Position numbers and translations under genes: made by a program | Shown: one piece after another, positions 1 through 6,715 of the stretch | Numbering within the stretch: the first letter of the stretch is position 1 | Layout: every line of letters begins with the position of its first letter | Origin: Alphaproteobacteria bacterium | Lineage (GTDB): Bacteria > Pseudomonadota > Alphaproteobacteria > CAAHEQ01 > UBA3637 | Direction of reading: 5' to 3' | Assembly: GCA_017513365.1 (NCBI GenBank) | Contig: JAFXFY010000147.1 | Coordinates: 1-9,835, forward strand | DNA length: 9,835 nucleotides | The notes under the pieces: model-generated | Seen by the model: the letters and a program-made list of their open reading frames with translations, nothing else | Told to the model about the DNA's origin: nothing | Database searches by the model: none

Positions 1-676
1 CATTATCGGTGGTTTTGCCAAGCTTGGAGAAGATACGGTTATGGTAATTGGTCATGAAAAAGGCCACGACACCGAATCCAGATTGGAACATAACTTTGGT
101 ATGGCAAAACCAGAAGGGTATCGTAAAGCTATTCGCTTAATGAGATTAGCCGAACAATTCGGCATCCCCGTTATTACATTAGTAGATACAGCCGGTGCTT
201 TCCCAGGGTTAGAGGGGGAAGAACGTGGACAAGGTCAAGCAATTGCCGCCGGAACAGAAACGTGTTTAGATATTAAGGTACCCCTCATTGCAACCATTAT
301 TGGTGAAGGAGGCAGCGGTGGTGCCATTGCTATGGCTGCCGGCAACGTTATTATGATGTTAGAAAATTCCATCTATTCGGTTATTTCTCCGGAAGGGTGC
401 GCCTCTATTTTATGGAAAGACCATAAATTTGCCCCAAAAGCTGCCGAAATTTTAAATTTAACCGCCGGTGATTTAAAACGCCTAGGTGTCATTGATACGA
501 TTATTGAAGAACCTAAAGGTGGGGCACATCGTTTTCCACGAGAAACAATGTTAGCCGTCAAAGAGGCGATTCAACATGCCTTAAACGGGCTAAAGGGTAA
601 AACGGGCGATGAATTGCGTCGTATGCGTCAGGATAAATTCTTACAAATGACTCGTTTAGAACAAAATGACGATTAA
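1..676 (+). CDS. accA: Acetyl-CoA carboxylase carboxyltransferase subunit alpha, 5'-truncated by window edge
   Basis: This is the alpha subunit of the carboxyltransferase half of acetyl-CoA carboxylase. With AccD it moves the carboxyl group from carboxybiotin-BCCP to acetyl-CoA, giving malonyl-CoA for fatty-acid synthesis in the cytoplasm. The reading frame is open from base 2, upstream of the first in-frame ATG at 41, so that ATG is internal. About 224 residues are visible, against roughly 320 in a typical AccA, so about 95 N-terminal residues lie outside the window. Visible family signatures are IIGGFAKL at the left edge, NFGMAKPEGYRKA, the DTAGAFPG turn, the oxyanion-hole segment GEGGSGGA (fragment residues about 101-108), YSVISPEGCASILWK and EPKGGAHR. 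The stop is TAA at 674-676. No accD is nearby in the window, which is common. The frame shows no break. Confidence 0.97.
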   Translation, partial: IIGGFAKLGEDTVMVIGHEKGHDTESRLEHNFGMAKPEGYRKAIRLMRLAEQFGIPVITLVDTAGAFPGLEGEERGQGQAIAAGTETCLDIKVPLIATIIGEGGSGGAIAMAAGNVIMMLENSIYSVISPEGCASILWKDHKFAPKAAEILNLTAGDLKRLGVIDTIIEEPKGGAHRFPRETMLAVKEAIQHALNGLKGKTGDELRRMRQDKFLQMTRLEQNDD

Positions 677-698
677 TAAAGAGCAATATGCCTCTTTA
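677..698 (+). other. Short hairpin just after accA, weak terminator candidate
   Basis: A perfect 7-bp inverted repeat (TAAAGAG at 677-683, CTCTTTA at 692-698) with an 8-nt loop starts directly after the accA stop codon. It is not followed by a U-tract on either strand, so it does not look like a normal intrinsic terminator. It could stabilise the 3' end of the accA mRNA or be a chance structure in AT-rich DNA. Confidence 0.3.
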
Positions 699-744
699 AA
701 AATCAATATATTATTCAACAATAAAAATATTTTATACAAATAAT

Positions 745-772
745 TTGACAAATGTTATTTTTGTGATATACT
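745..772 (+). promoter_or_regulatory. Strong sigma70-type promoter with extended -10, upstream of the 816-1277 gene
   Basis: A perfect -35 box TTGACA lies at 745-750. A 16-nt spacer separates it from TATACT at 767-772, which matches five of six -10 consensus positions. The TG at 764-765 gives the extended -10 form TGaTATACT. Transcription would start near 779-780, leaving a leader of about 36 nt before the ATG at 816. It is the only near-consensus promoter I can see in a non-coding part of the window. It means the 816 gene need not depend on read-through from accA. Confidence 0.75.
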
Positions 773-794
773 AAAAATATACTGATAGATATAC
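766..794 (+). repeat. Three ATATAC direct repeats at 11-12 bp spacing across the promoter and start site
   Basis: ATATAC occurs at 766-771, 777-782 and 789-794, with start-to-start distances of 11 and 12 bp, about one helical turn. The first copy overlaps the -10 box, the second covers the predicted transcription start, and the third lies in the leader. Such phased repeats can be an operator for a regulator binding one face of the DNA. The region is very AT-rich, so chance is a real alternative. Confidence 0.35.
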
Positions 795-815
795 CATAAA
801 AAATAAGGATAACAG

Positions 816-1277
816 ATGACTGTAAAACAACTTATTACTCCCTCGGAATTATGGGCTTTTTATGAGCAAAAAAGAGAAGGGTTTTTAACAAAAGAAGAAG
901 AACGTTTTGCCCAAAAAGTGTTTCAATACACTATACGATTATTAAACGGGATTACCTGCAAAGCCAACAGACCTTCTTTAAATCAACAAGCGTTAATTCG
1001 GACGGCTCGCATTTGGGTTAAAGAATTTGAAGATTTTAAAAAAGGATATACACAATTACGCCCTTCTACACCCACTCAAAAAATGCCAACAACAATTATT
1101 CAGCAGGAAAAAATAGGAGAAACAAAAGCGGACTCCTATTCCGATGCGATTAAAGAAGTTATGGGAGGACATGTCTATACTGCCGATAATCAATATACGA
1201 TGATGCGAGAACAACCCGTCAGTATCTTTAATCCCAAACGCCGTGGCGAACATCGTTATCCACGCCAACGAAATTAA
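816..1277 (+). CDS. Hypothetical basic protein of 153 residues, no recognised family
   Basis: I do not recognise this protein. The ATG at 816 is preceded by AAGGA at 805-809, six bases upstream, and the stop is TAA at 1275-1277. By eye, residues about 8-47 look helical and highly charged (ELWAFYEQKREGFLTKEEER and following), residues about 55-78 form a second helical stretch with aromatic and basic residues, and about 82-95 is a Pro/Thr/Gln-rich linker. The tail (about 130-153) is rich in Arg, Lys, His and Pro. Lys plus Arg number about 26 and Asp plus Glu about 17, so the protein is clearly basic. There is no signal peptide, membrane segment, Cys cluster or recognisable nucleotide-binding motif. 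A basic tail would suit nucleic-acid or membrane contact, but that is speculation. Its own promoter, ribosome site and terminator make it a believable single-gene unit. It faces the dcw cluster tail to tail and is not part of it. Confidence 0.85.
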   Translation: MTVKQLITPSELWAFYEQKREGFLTKEEERFAQKVFQYTIRLLNGITCKANRPSLNQQALIRTARIWVKEFEDFKKGYTQLRPSTPTQKMPTTIIQQEKIGETKADSYSDAIKEVMGGHVYTADNQYTMMREQPVSIFNPKRRGEHRYPRQRN

Positions 1278-1279
1278 CT

Positions 1280-1316
1280 AAAAAAAGGTCTCAAAAATCT
1301 GAGACCTTTAATTTTT
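1280..1316. terminator. Bidirectional intrinsic terminator between the 816 gene and ftsZ
   Basis: A perfect 10-bp stem (AAAGGTCTCA at 1284-1293 with TGAGACCTTT at 1300-1309) encloses a 6-nt loop. On the + strand it is followed by a short T-run (1312-1316). On the - strand the stem runs into an unbroken T-run (complement of 1280-1286), so it should end ftsZ transcripts even better. It starts three bases after the stop of the upstream gene. The ftsZ stop codon (1315-1317) lies inside the + strand T-run, so one element serves both converging genes. Confidence 0.9.
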
Positions 1317-2832
1317 ACTTTCTCAAGAAAGATGGTAAATCATATCTTTCATCCATAATAGTCGGTATTTCTTTATTTTCCTTTTGGACCATAGCTTTCG
1401 GTGGTCTTGAACTTTTGCCCATTAAACTGGGGAATAAATCCCACAATCCTTCCCGAACTGTTTTCACATTTGCATCGGCTCGTTTAGATTCCATTTGTAC
1501 CGGTTCTTGAATATCCGGCACCTCGTTAACGGGAACAGGCGCCGGAATCATTGGCACATCTTCATTGAATAACGGAGGCTCAGACACTGTCGGCTTTTCA
1601 CTAACCTCTACGGCAATATCTACAACAGAGGTACGCCCCCCTATAACCGTTTCGGCAGGAGCTGGACTACTGACCCGTACCGTCGTCGTTGTTTGTATTA
1701 ATTCGGGTTGTTGCGGTAAAACTTCAGGTTCTGCAATGGGGACAGAAATTTCCGGCATTGTGGGAACAGCTACAACCGTTTCTTGAACCGGAACCCGTGG
1801 TTTTTCAGGTGGAACCAAAGGTTCTCCCTCCTTTGTAATACCTGTTGCGACTAAAGACACACGGATTTTGCCACGCAAATCTTCATTAATACAAGTTCCG
1901 AAAATAATATTAGCATCCGGATCCAATTCAGCAACAATACGTTCGGTTGCCATATCCACTTCACTTAAAGTTAAATCCGTACCACCCGTAATATTGATTA
2001 AAATACTTCTAGCTCCTTTAATGGAAGAATCATCCAACAATGGGTTAGAAATAGCCTTTTGAGCAGCTTCGGCGGCTCTGTTTTCACCACTAGCTTCACC
2101 GGTTCCCATCATAGCTCGTCCCATTTCGGACACAACCGTTCTAACATCGGCAAAATCAAGATTAACAAGCCCCGGATTCATGACTAAATCAGTGATAGAA
2201 CGCACCCCTTGACATAACACATCATCAGCCATTTTAAAGGCCTCTTCAAACGTCGTATTATCGGTGGCGATTCTGAACAAATTTTGGTTTGGAATCACAA
2301 TTAATGTATCCACAATCCGTTGCAATTCGGCAATACCGGCTTCGGCCGTACGCATCCGTCTGACACCTTCCAACCGAAAAGGTTTTGACACAACGCCAAC
2401 CGTTAAAATCCCCATATCTTTAGCAATTTTAGCAATAACCGGAGCGGCACCCGTCCCTGTACCACCACCCATACCGGCAGTAATAAATAACAAATGCAAT
2501 CCTTGTAAATTTTCTTTAATTGTATCGACGGCTTCCTCGGCACTGGCACGTCCTACTTCCGGATTGGCTCCGGCACCAAGCCCTTGTGTAATGGCGACCC
2601 CTAATTGAATTCTATCACTCACCAACGAACGAGATAAAGCCTGAGCATCGGTATTGGCCACCATAAATGATACCCCTGTTAAATCTTGAGATACCATATT
2701 ATTAACGGCATTACCGCCGGCACCACCCACACCGATAACACCGATATTTGGTGTTAATAATACCTCTGGCGGTGGTGTTGCCAATCCAATAGATAACCCC
2801 CCTTCACTATTTAAAAATTCTGACTCAGCCAT
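1315..2832 (-). CDS. ftsZ: Cell division protein FtsZ
   Basis: FtsZ is the tubulin-like GTPase that polymerises at midcell into the Z ring and recruits the divisome. The 505-residue product has a short N-terminal extension (1-27), then NIGVIGVGGAGGNAVNNM (29-46) for nucleotide binding. The tubulin signature GGGTGTG is at 122-128, and the T7 catalytic loop NLDFAD is at 224-229 with both Asp residues. The GTPase and C-terminal core ends near 333. A linker of about 155 residues follows, rich in Pro, Val, Glu and Thr and probably disordered. It contains a hydrophobic patch LWDLFPSLMGK (463-473) before the C-terminal tail ERYDLPSFLRK, the usual docking peptide for FtsA and other partners. The ATG at 2832 has GAAAGG seven bases upstream, lying within ftsA, and the first 22 nt overlap the end of ftsA. 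It is the last gene of the cluster and ends at a shared terminator. All catalytic motifs are intact. Confidence 0.98.
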   Translation of the reverse strand: MAESEFLNSEGGLSIGLATPPPEVLLTPNIGVIGVGGAGGNAVNNMVSQDLTGVSFMVANTDAQALSRSLVSDRIQLGVAITQGLGAGANPEVGRASAEEAVDTIKENLQGLHLLFITAGMGGGTGTGAAPVIAKIAKDMGILTVGVVSKPFRLEGVRRMRTAEAGIAELQRIVDTLIVIPNQNLFRIATDNTTFEEAFKMADDVLCQGVRSITDLVMNPGLVNLDFADVRTVVSEMGRAMMGTGEASGENRAAEAAQKAISNPLLDDSSIKGARSILINITGGTDLTLSEVDMATERIVAELDPDANIIFGTCINEDLRGKIRVSLVATGITKEGEPLVPPEKPRVPVQETVVAVPTMPEISVPIAEPEVLPQQPELIQTTTTVRVSSPAPAETVIGGRTSVVDIAVEVSEKPTVSEPPLFNEDVPMIPAPVPVNEVPDIQEPVQMESKRADANVKTVREGLWDLFPSLMGKSSRPPKAMVQKENKEIPTIMDERYDLPSFLRK

Positions 2833-4067
2833 TGCATTACCTTTCTTATCCTAGAATTTTTTTGCCCTTTTTGCCCATCTGACGCTTGCCACGTTGATAA
2901 GATACTCTTTTGTCTTATCATTGCATATTTTACCAGTCCAATGCAAGTAGAAAATGTATAAGAATCAAATTGAGTGGGCAATCCTTTTAAAACAGAGGGC
3001 CGTCCTAAACGAACGGTAGCACTTAACATGTCCTCGGTTTTTTCCTTAATCCCTTGCAATCCGGCACCACCACCGGCTAAAATTAACCGACGAGTTGCCA
3101 TTAAAAAGCGTGGATTTTCCTCTAACTGTACAGATATCTTATCTAGTACATCTTCCAATCTGGGAATAACAATAGAAATTAAATTAGATCGGGGCATTTG
3201 AATGTTATTACCATCCTCATCCCCCAAAATCGGAACAATTATCCGTTCAAATTCATCACGAGGTGATAAAAAGGCAGCGCCACTTAAAGTTTTTAATCGT
3301 TCTGCTTCTGACAAAGAACAACTTAACCCTTGAGCTACATCTCGTGTGATGGCATTCCCACCGGCATGAACTTCATTTAAATTCACCAAGCATCCCCCTA
3401 AGAAAGTGGCAAAACTGGTCGTGCCGGCTCCAAAATCTATAACTGTCGCCCCCAACTCTTTTTCTTCATCAGAAATAACGGCTAATGCTGCTGCATAAGG
3501 GGACGCTACTTTCATTTCTACACTCACATGACATCTATCCAGTACGGCAACCAAATTCCGAGAACTGCTTTCCGGCAAAAAAACCACATGCATATGAACA
3601 CCGAGTGTTGGCCCATACATTCCCCGAGGTTCAACGCCTTGTTCCGAATTAACCACATAGCTGAGTGGGAAAGAATGTAAAACCTCTTCACCGGCATGAA
3701 TATGTTTAGCAATGGCCCCATCCACCAACCGCTTCACATCTGACGCTACAATTTGTCGGCCATCATCTATTTCCATTTCTTCATAGTATTGAACGGAACG
3801 CATTTGGCTGGCTGAAATATTGACGATTACCTTATCAATAGACCGTTCGGATTGTTGTTCGGCTTGTTCCAAAACGGTGCGAATACAATCTGTTGCCTTA
3901 TCCAAATCAACAATAACACCGTTTTTAATCCCCTTTGACGGTGCATATCCCATACCAATAACTTCGGGACGATCATCGGCATTCATTTTTAACACCAAAC
4001 AACACACTTTGCTGGTTCCGATGTCCAACACGCTCATATAAGATTTTCGTCTACTGGTCCAACGCAT
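2811..4067 (-). CDS. ftsA: Cell division protein FtsA
   Basis: FtsA is the actin-like ATPase that tethers FtsZ filaments to the inner membrane and signals to later divisome proteins. The 418-residue product shows the fold in order: phosphate-1 motif DIGTSK (15-20), the 1C domain region (about 85-165, including NISASQMRSV), phosphate-2 motif DFGAGTT (211-217), and the adenosine motif LAGGGAGLQGI (330-340). The C-terminal amphipathic membrane helix SRIRKVMQWLSQNF spans about 405-418. Length is normal for the family. The ATG at 4067 lies two bases after the ftsQ stop. GAGGAAG within the end of ftsQ (4078-4084) is a possible, rather distant ribosome site, so initiation may rely on coupling to ftsQ translation. 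A later in-frame ATG at 4037 has no ribosome site and would remove N-terminal residues. The 3' end overlaps ftsZ by 22 nt, so the codons for the membrane helix also carry the start of ftsZ. Confidence 0.97.
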   Translation of the reverse strand: MRWTSRRKSYMSVLDIGTSKVCCLVLKMNADDRPEVIGMGYAPSKGIKNGVIVDLDKATDCIRTVLEQAEQQSERSIDKVIVNISASQMRSVQYYEEMEIDDGRQIVASDVKRLVDGAIAKHIHAGEEVLHSFPLSYVVNSEQGVEPRGMYGPTLGVHMHVVFLPESSSRNLVAVLDRCHVSVEMKVASPYAAALAVISDEEKELGATVIDFGAGTTSFATFLGGCLVNLNEVHAGGNAITRDVAQGLSCSLSEAERLKTLSGAAFLSPRDEFERIIVPILGDEDGNNIQMPRSNLISIVIPRLEDVLDKISVQLEENPRFLMATRRLILAGGGAGLQGIKEKTEDMLSATVRLGRPSVLKGLPTQFDSYTFSTCIGLVKYAMIRQKSILSTWQASDGQKGQKNSRIRKVMQWLSQNF

Positions 4068-4069
4068 TT

Positions 4070-4894
4070 TTAATCATCTTCCTCTATTAAAGTGGCATCC
4101 GTACGAATAATAAAACGATCATCAATTCTTAAATCAATCACTTTTAAATCTTTATCCAACACATGCTCGGTTTCCTGTGCTTTTGTTAAACGCTCTAAAG
4201 CCCCCTCTATATCCGTTTCGGGTAAGTATATGTGTATCCCGTCATTCACATCATGTAAAATTAAATTCCATCGTCTGCCCCCGACACGTACGGCCGATAC
4301 AACATAATTTTTAACAACTGGATATTTATTTAACACCGCAATCAAATCAGCCGTATATTCCGGTGCATCAGATCCAACAACCAAAATTAAATTACTTAAA
4401 ACCGTTTCGTTATCATCAATCGGTTCCCCGGTTTCATCAAGCGGAAAATACGTTTTATTATGTTGCCATATTGCAATTGGCTTTTTTTCTGTGATACGAA
4501 TATAAACAGTATCCGGCAAATGACGTTCCACAGACACACTATCCACCCAAGGCAACTCAGCAATTTGATTTTGAACTAACGCCAAATCTATATCCAAAAT
4601 ATCCATACCTTGCACAAGATTAAGAACTTCATTGACCTCTTCTGCTGTTGTCCGATAATGCCCTTCAATACTGACATTTTTTAACGTCAAATGCGTTTTA
4701 TTTATCATATAAGCATATGTTTGGTAAACACTCTTACGAAAACGCAGCCCAGTTTCACTGACCCAAAAAGCTAACACGCCAATTAGGCATAACAAAGTCC
4801 CTACCACTATCAATTTGACTTTTAATGAAATGGCGCTCAATATGCTGCTGTTTTTTTTCTTTATGCGTCGCATTTTGCCCTCTCTACCAACCAT
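4070..4894 (-). CDS. ftsQ: Cell division protein FtsQ
   Basis: FtsQ is a bitopic inner-membrane protein that links early and late divisome parts through FtsB, FtsL and other partners. The 274-residue reading has a basic cytoplasmic N-terminus (RRIKKKN), one membrane segment at about 28-46, and a POTRA domain from about 70 to 138 (LKNVSIEGHYRTTAEEV ... MDILDIDL ... LPWVDSVSVERHLPDTVYIRITEKKPIA). The periplasmic beta domain follows to about 266. The IAxWQ-type motif after the POTRA (AIWQHNKTYFPLDETGEPI) is typical. Two starts are plausible. ATG at 4894 has AAGGA nine bases upstream and overlaps ddlB by 34 nt. ATG at 4873 (267 residues) has GAGG five bases upstream and overlaps by 13 nt. I kept the longer form. 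The overlap with ddlB and the 2-nt gap to ftsA point to translational coupling. The C-terminus is short and acidic (EEDD). Confidence 0.94.
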   Translation of the reverse strand: MVGREGKMRRIKKKNSSILSAISLKVKLIVVGTLLCLIGVLAFWVSETGLRFRKSVYQTYAYMINKTHLTLKNVSIEGHYRTTAEEVNEVLNLVQGMDILDIDLALVQNQIAELPWVDSVSVERHLPDTVYIRITEKKPIAIWQHNKTYFPLDETGEPIDDNETVLSNLILVVGSDAPEYTADLIAVLNKYPVVKNYVVSAVRVGGRRWNLILHDVNDGIHIYLPETDIEGALERLTKAQETEHVLDKDLKVIDLRIDDRFIIRTDATLIEEDD

Positions 4895-5775
4895 ACAACC
4901 AAATCCTTATATGACATTCCTTGATGTTTTGCTAATTCCGGCACTAATGACACAGGGGTCATACCAGGGTTTGTATTAATTTCTAAAAAGACTAACCTGT
5001 CTTTTCCTGATGTATTATCATATCTAAAATCACTGCGAGAAACACCACGACACCCCAATTCTTTATGCAATAATAGCGCTTGTCGCATTGCTTCCTCATA
5101 AATCCCCTCAGGGATACGAGCCGGAATAATATGATCAGCACCACCTTGTGCATATTTATTTGTAAAATCATAAAAACCACTGGTCGGTACAATTTCCACA
5201 ACACCAAAAGCTTTCTCATCCGACACAGCAACCGATATTTCAACACCATCAATATATTCTTCAATCATAACCGGCTTTTGAAATGACCACTTGCTGAGCA
5301 TTTTGTTCTTGTCCGCAGATGTTTTAATAATAAAGACCCCCACAGATGACCCTTCATCATCCGGTTTTACCACATACGGCATCGCAATAGGATTATCCTC
5401 TAATATATCCTTTTTTTCTATCATTAAACCAGGTGCTACCGTCAATCCAATATCGGTCGCCACTTTTTTAGCCAACCGTTTATTCATGGCAATTGCTGAC
5501 GCAGCTACCCCCGAATGTGTATATGGAATATTCAACAGATTCAACACACCTTGCACACACCCATCTTCACCATATTTACCATGAAGAGCATTAAAAACCG
5601 CATCTGGTTTTTCACGCATTAAAATACGAACAAATTCATCTAAATTATGAGTCAAATCAATCGGAAAAGCACTATATCCGGCTTCATTTAAAGCTTGCAA
5701 AACCCCTTGTCCGCTTTGTAATGAAATATCTCGTTCGGATGAAATTCCTCCCATTAATACTGCCACCCGTTTCAT
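4861..5775 (-). CDS. ddlB: D-alanine--D-alanine ligase
   Basis: This is an ATP-grasp cytoplasmic enzyme that joins two D-alanines into the dipeptide used by MurF to finish the UDP-MurNAc-pentapeptide. The 304-residue length matches DdlB enzymes (about 306). Visible motifs are VAVLMGGISSERDISL with the substrate-contacting Glu14, NALHGKYGEDG (62-72), SGVAASAIAMNK (88-99) and the ATP-site stretch YVVKPDDEGSSVGV (134-147) with the conserved serines. EEYIDGVEISVAV (172-184), SRSDFRYD with Arg247 and Asp249, and LEINTNPGMTPVSLVP with Glu265, Asn267 and Ser276 complete the site. The omega-loop reads NKYAQG, and its Tyr208 is what is known for D-Ala-D-Ala rather than D-Ala-D-Lac enzymes, so vancomycin-type resistance is not suggested. 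ATG at 5775 has a strong AAAAGGAG (5783-5790) seven bases upstream. It starts four bases after murB and overlaps ftsQ. I use ddlB because of the dcw context. Confidence 0.97.
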   Translation of the reverse strand: MKRVAVLMGGISSERDISLQSGQGVLQALNEAGYSAFPIDLTHNLDEFVRILMREKPDAVFNALHGKYGEDGCVQGVLNLLNIPYTHSGVAASAIAMNKRLAKKVATDIGLTVAPGLMIEKKDILEDNPIAMPYVVKPDDEGSSVGVFIIKTSADKNKMLSKWSFQKPVMIEEYIDGVEISVAVSDEKAFGVVEIVPTSGFYDFTNKYAQGGADHIIPARIPEGIYEEAMRQALLLHKELGCRGVSRSDFRYDNTSGKDRLVFLEINTNPGMTPVSLVPELAKHQGMSYKDLVVWLVERAKCDA

Positions 5776-5779
5776 ATGC

Positions 5780-6715
5780 TTACTCCTTTTCTATCCCCAT
5801 TTTTTTGACTTCCCATTCCAATTCAACCCCAAAATCATCCCATACTTTTTGCCGAATTTCTTCCCCCAAACTTTCAATATCTTTGGCAGTAGCATCCCCT
5901 AAATTAACCAAAAAATTGGTGTGTTTATCCGATACCATAGCACCACCCTTGCGATATCCACGAAACCCTGCTTTATCAATCAAAGACCATGCTTGCAACC
6001 CTTGCGGATTTTTAAATGTAGAACCGGCCGTTTTGACCCCAACCGGTTGGTTGTTGTGTCGTTGTTGTTTATACATTTCCATCGTCGCCAAAATATTCGC
6101 AGACTTTCCCTCAACTCCTTTTAAAACAGCACGTACAAAAATCCAATCACTGGGCAAATAACATTTCCGATACCCAAACATTTCCGTTTCATTTGGATCA
6201 ATTTCCCGAATTTCTCCTTCGCCCGTTATCACCATTAAAGAAGTCAATACATCCTGCAAACATTTACCATGAGCGCCGGCATTCATCCGAACGGCACCCC
6301 CTATTGTTCCCGGAATACCACTTAAAAACTCAAAACCGGACACCCCTTGTTTTGCCGCTGCCCGAGCCAATTCCATCAAAGAAACACCGCCATCACAGAC
6401 GATTGTTGTCCCATCAAATTTTATCGTATGAAATCCTTTTCCCAAATGGATTGTTATCCCTGGAATACCACCATCTCGGATGAGTACATTGCTACCACCT
6501 CCCAAAATAGTCAAAGGCACAGATGGCATAAATTGCAATAAACGACACAAATCATCAATATCGGCCGGTTCCACATACACTTCGGCACATCCACCGACAC
6601 CAAACCATGTTTTTTTATTTAGAGGACAGTTGGCAATAACTTTACCTCTGAGTGGTGGTAAAGTATCAACAAGAGACGTTTTAGATTTGAAAAATTTTTT
6701 TAAAATCGTTTTCAT
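5780..6715 (-). CDS. murB: UDP-N-acetylenolpyruvoylglucosamine reductase
   Basis: MurB is the FAD- and NADPH-dependent enzyme that reduces UDP-GlcNAc-enolpyruvate to UDP-MurNAc, the second committed step of peptidoglycan precursor synthesis. The 311-residue product has a basic N-terminal lead (MKTILKKFFKSK), then LNKKTWFGVGG (32-42). FAD-binding segments are ILGGGSNVLIRD (70-81) and FLSGIPGTIGGAVRMNAGA (130-148). FGYRKCYL (180-187) carries the conserved catalytic Arg183, AGSTFKNP (230-237) carries proton-donor Ser232, and the C-terminal EVKKMG carries the likely catalytic Glu302. The pattern and length fit the shorter, type II MurB lacking the extra loop of the E. coli enzyme. The ATG at 6715 overlaps the murC stop as ATGA and has GAGG five bases upstream. 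Position between murC and ddl is the alphaproteobacterial arrangement. In E. coli, murB is elsewhere on the chromosome. Confidence 0.97.
   Translation of the reverse strand: MKTILKKFFKSKTSLVDTLPPLRGKVIANCPLNKKTWFGVGGCAEVYVEPADIDDLCRLLQFMPSVPLTILGGGSNVLIRDGGIPGITIHLGKGFHTIKFDGTTIVCDGGVSLMELARAAAKQGVSGFEFLSGIPGTIGGAVRMNAGAHGKCLQDVLTSLMVITGEGEIREIDPNETEMFGYRKCYLPSDWIFVRAVLKGVEGKSANILATMEMYKQQRHNNQPVGVKTAGSTFKNPQGLQAWSLIDKAGFRGYRKGGAMVSDKHTNFLVNLGDATAKDIESLGEEIRQKVWDDFGVELEWEVKKMGIEKE

Noticed and set aside
677..698. Hairpin after accA as an intrinsic terminator
   Set aside because: The stem is only 7 bp and AT-rich, and no U-tract follows on either strand. I list it only as a low-confidence structure.
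2264..2608. Open frame of 114 codons on the + strand, opposite ftsZ
   Set aside because: It mirrors the Gly/Ala/Val-rich GTPase core of FtsZ, giving Pro/Ala-rich sequence with no family features.
5721..6161. Open frame of 146 codons on the + strand, opposite ddlB and murB
   Set aside because: It lies antisense to two well-supported genes. Its translation is low-complexity and Ser/Pro-rich with no domain, and no promoter or ribosome site is evident. It is a shadow frame.
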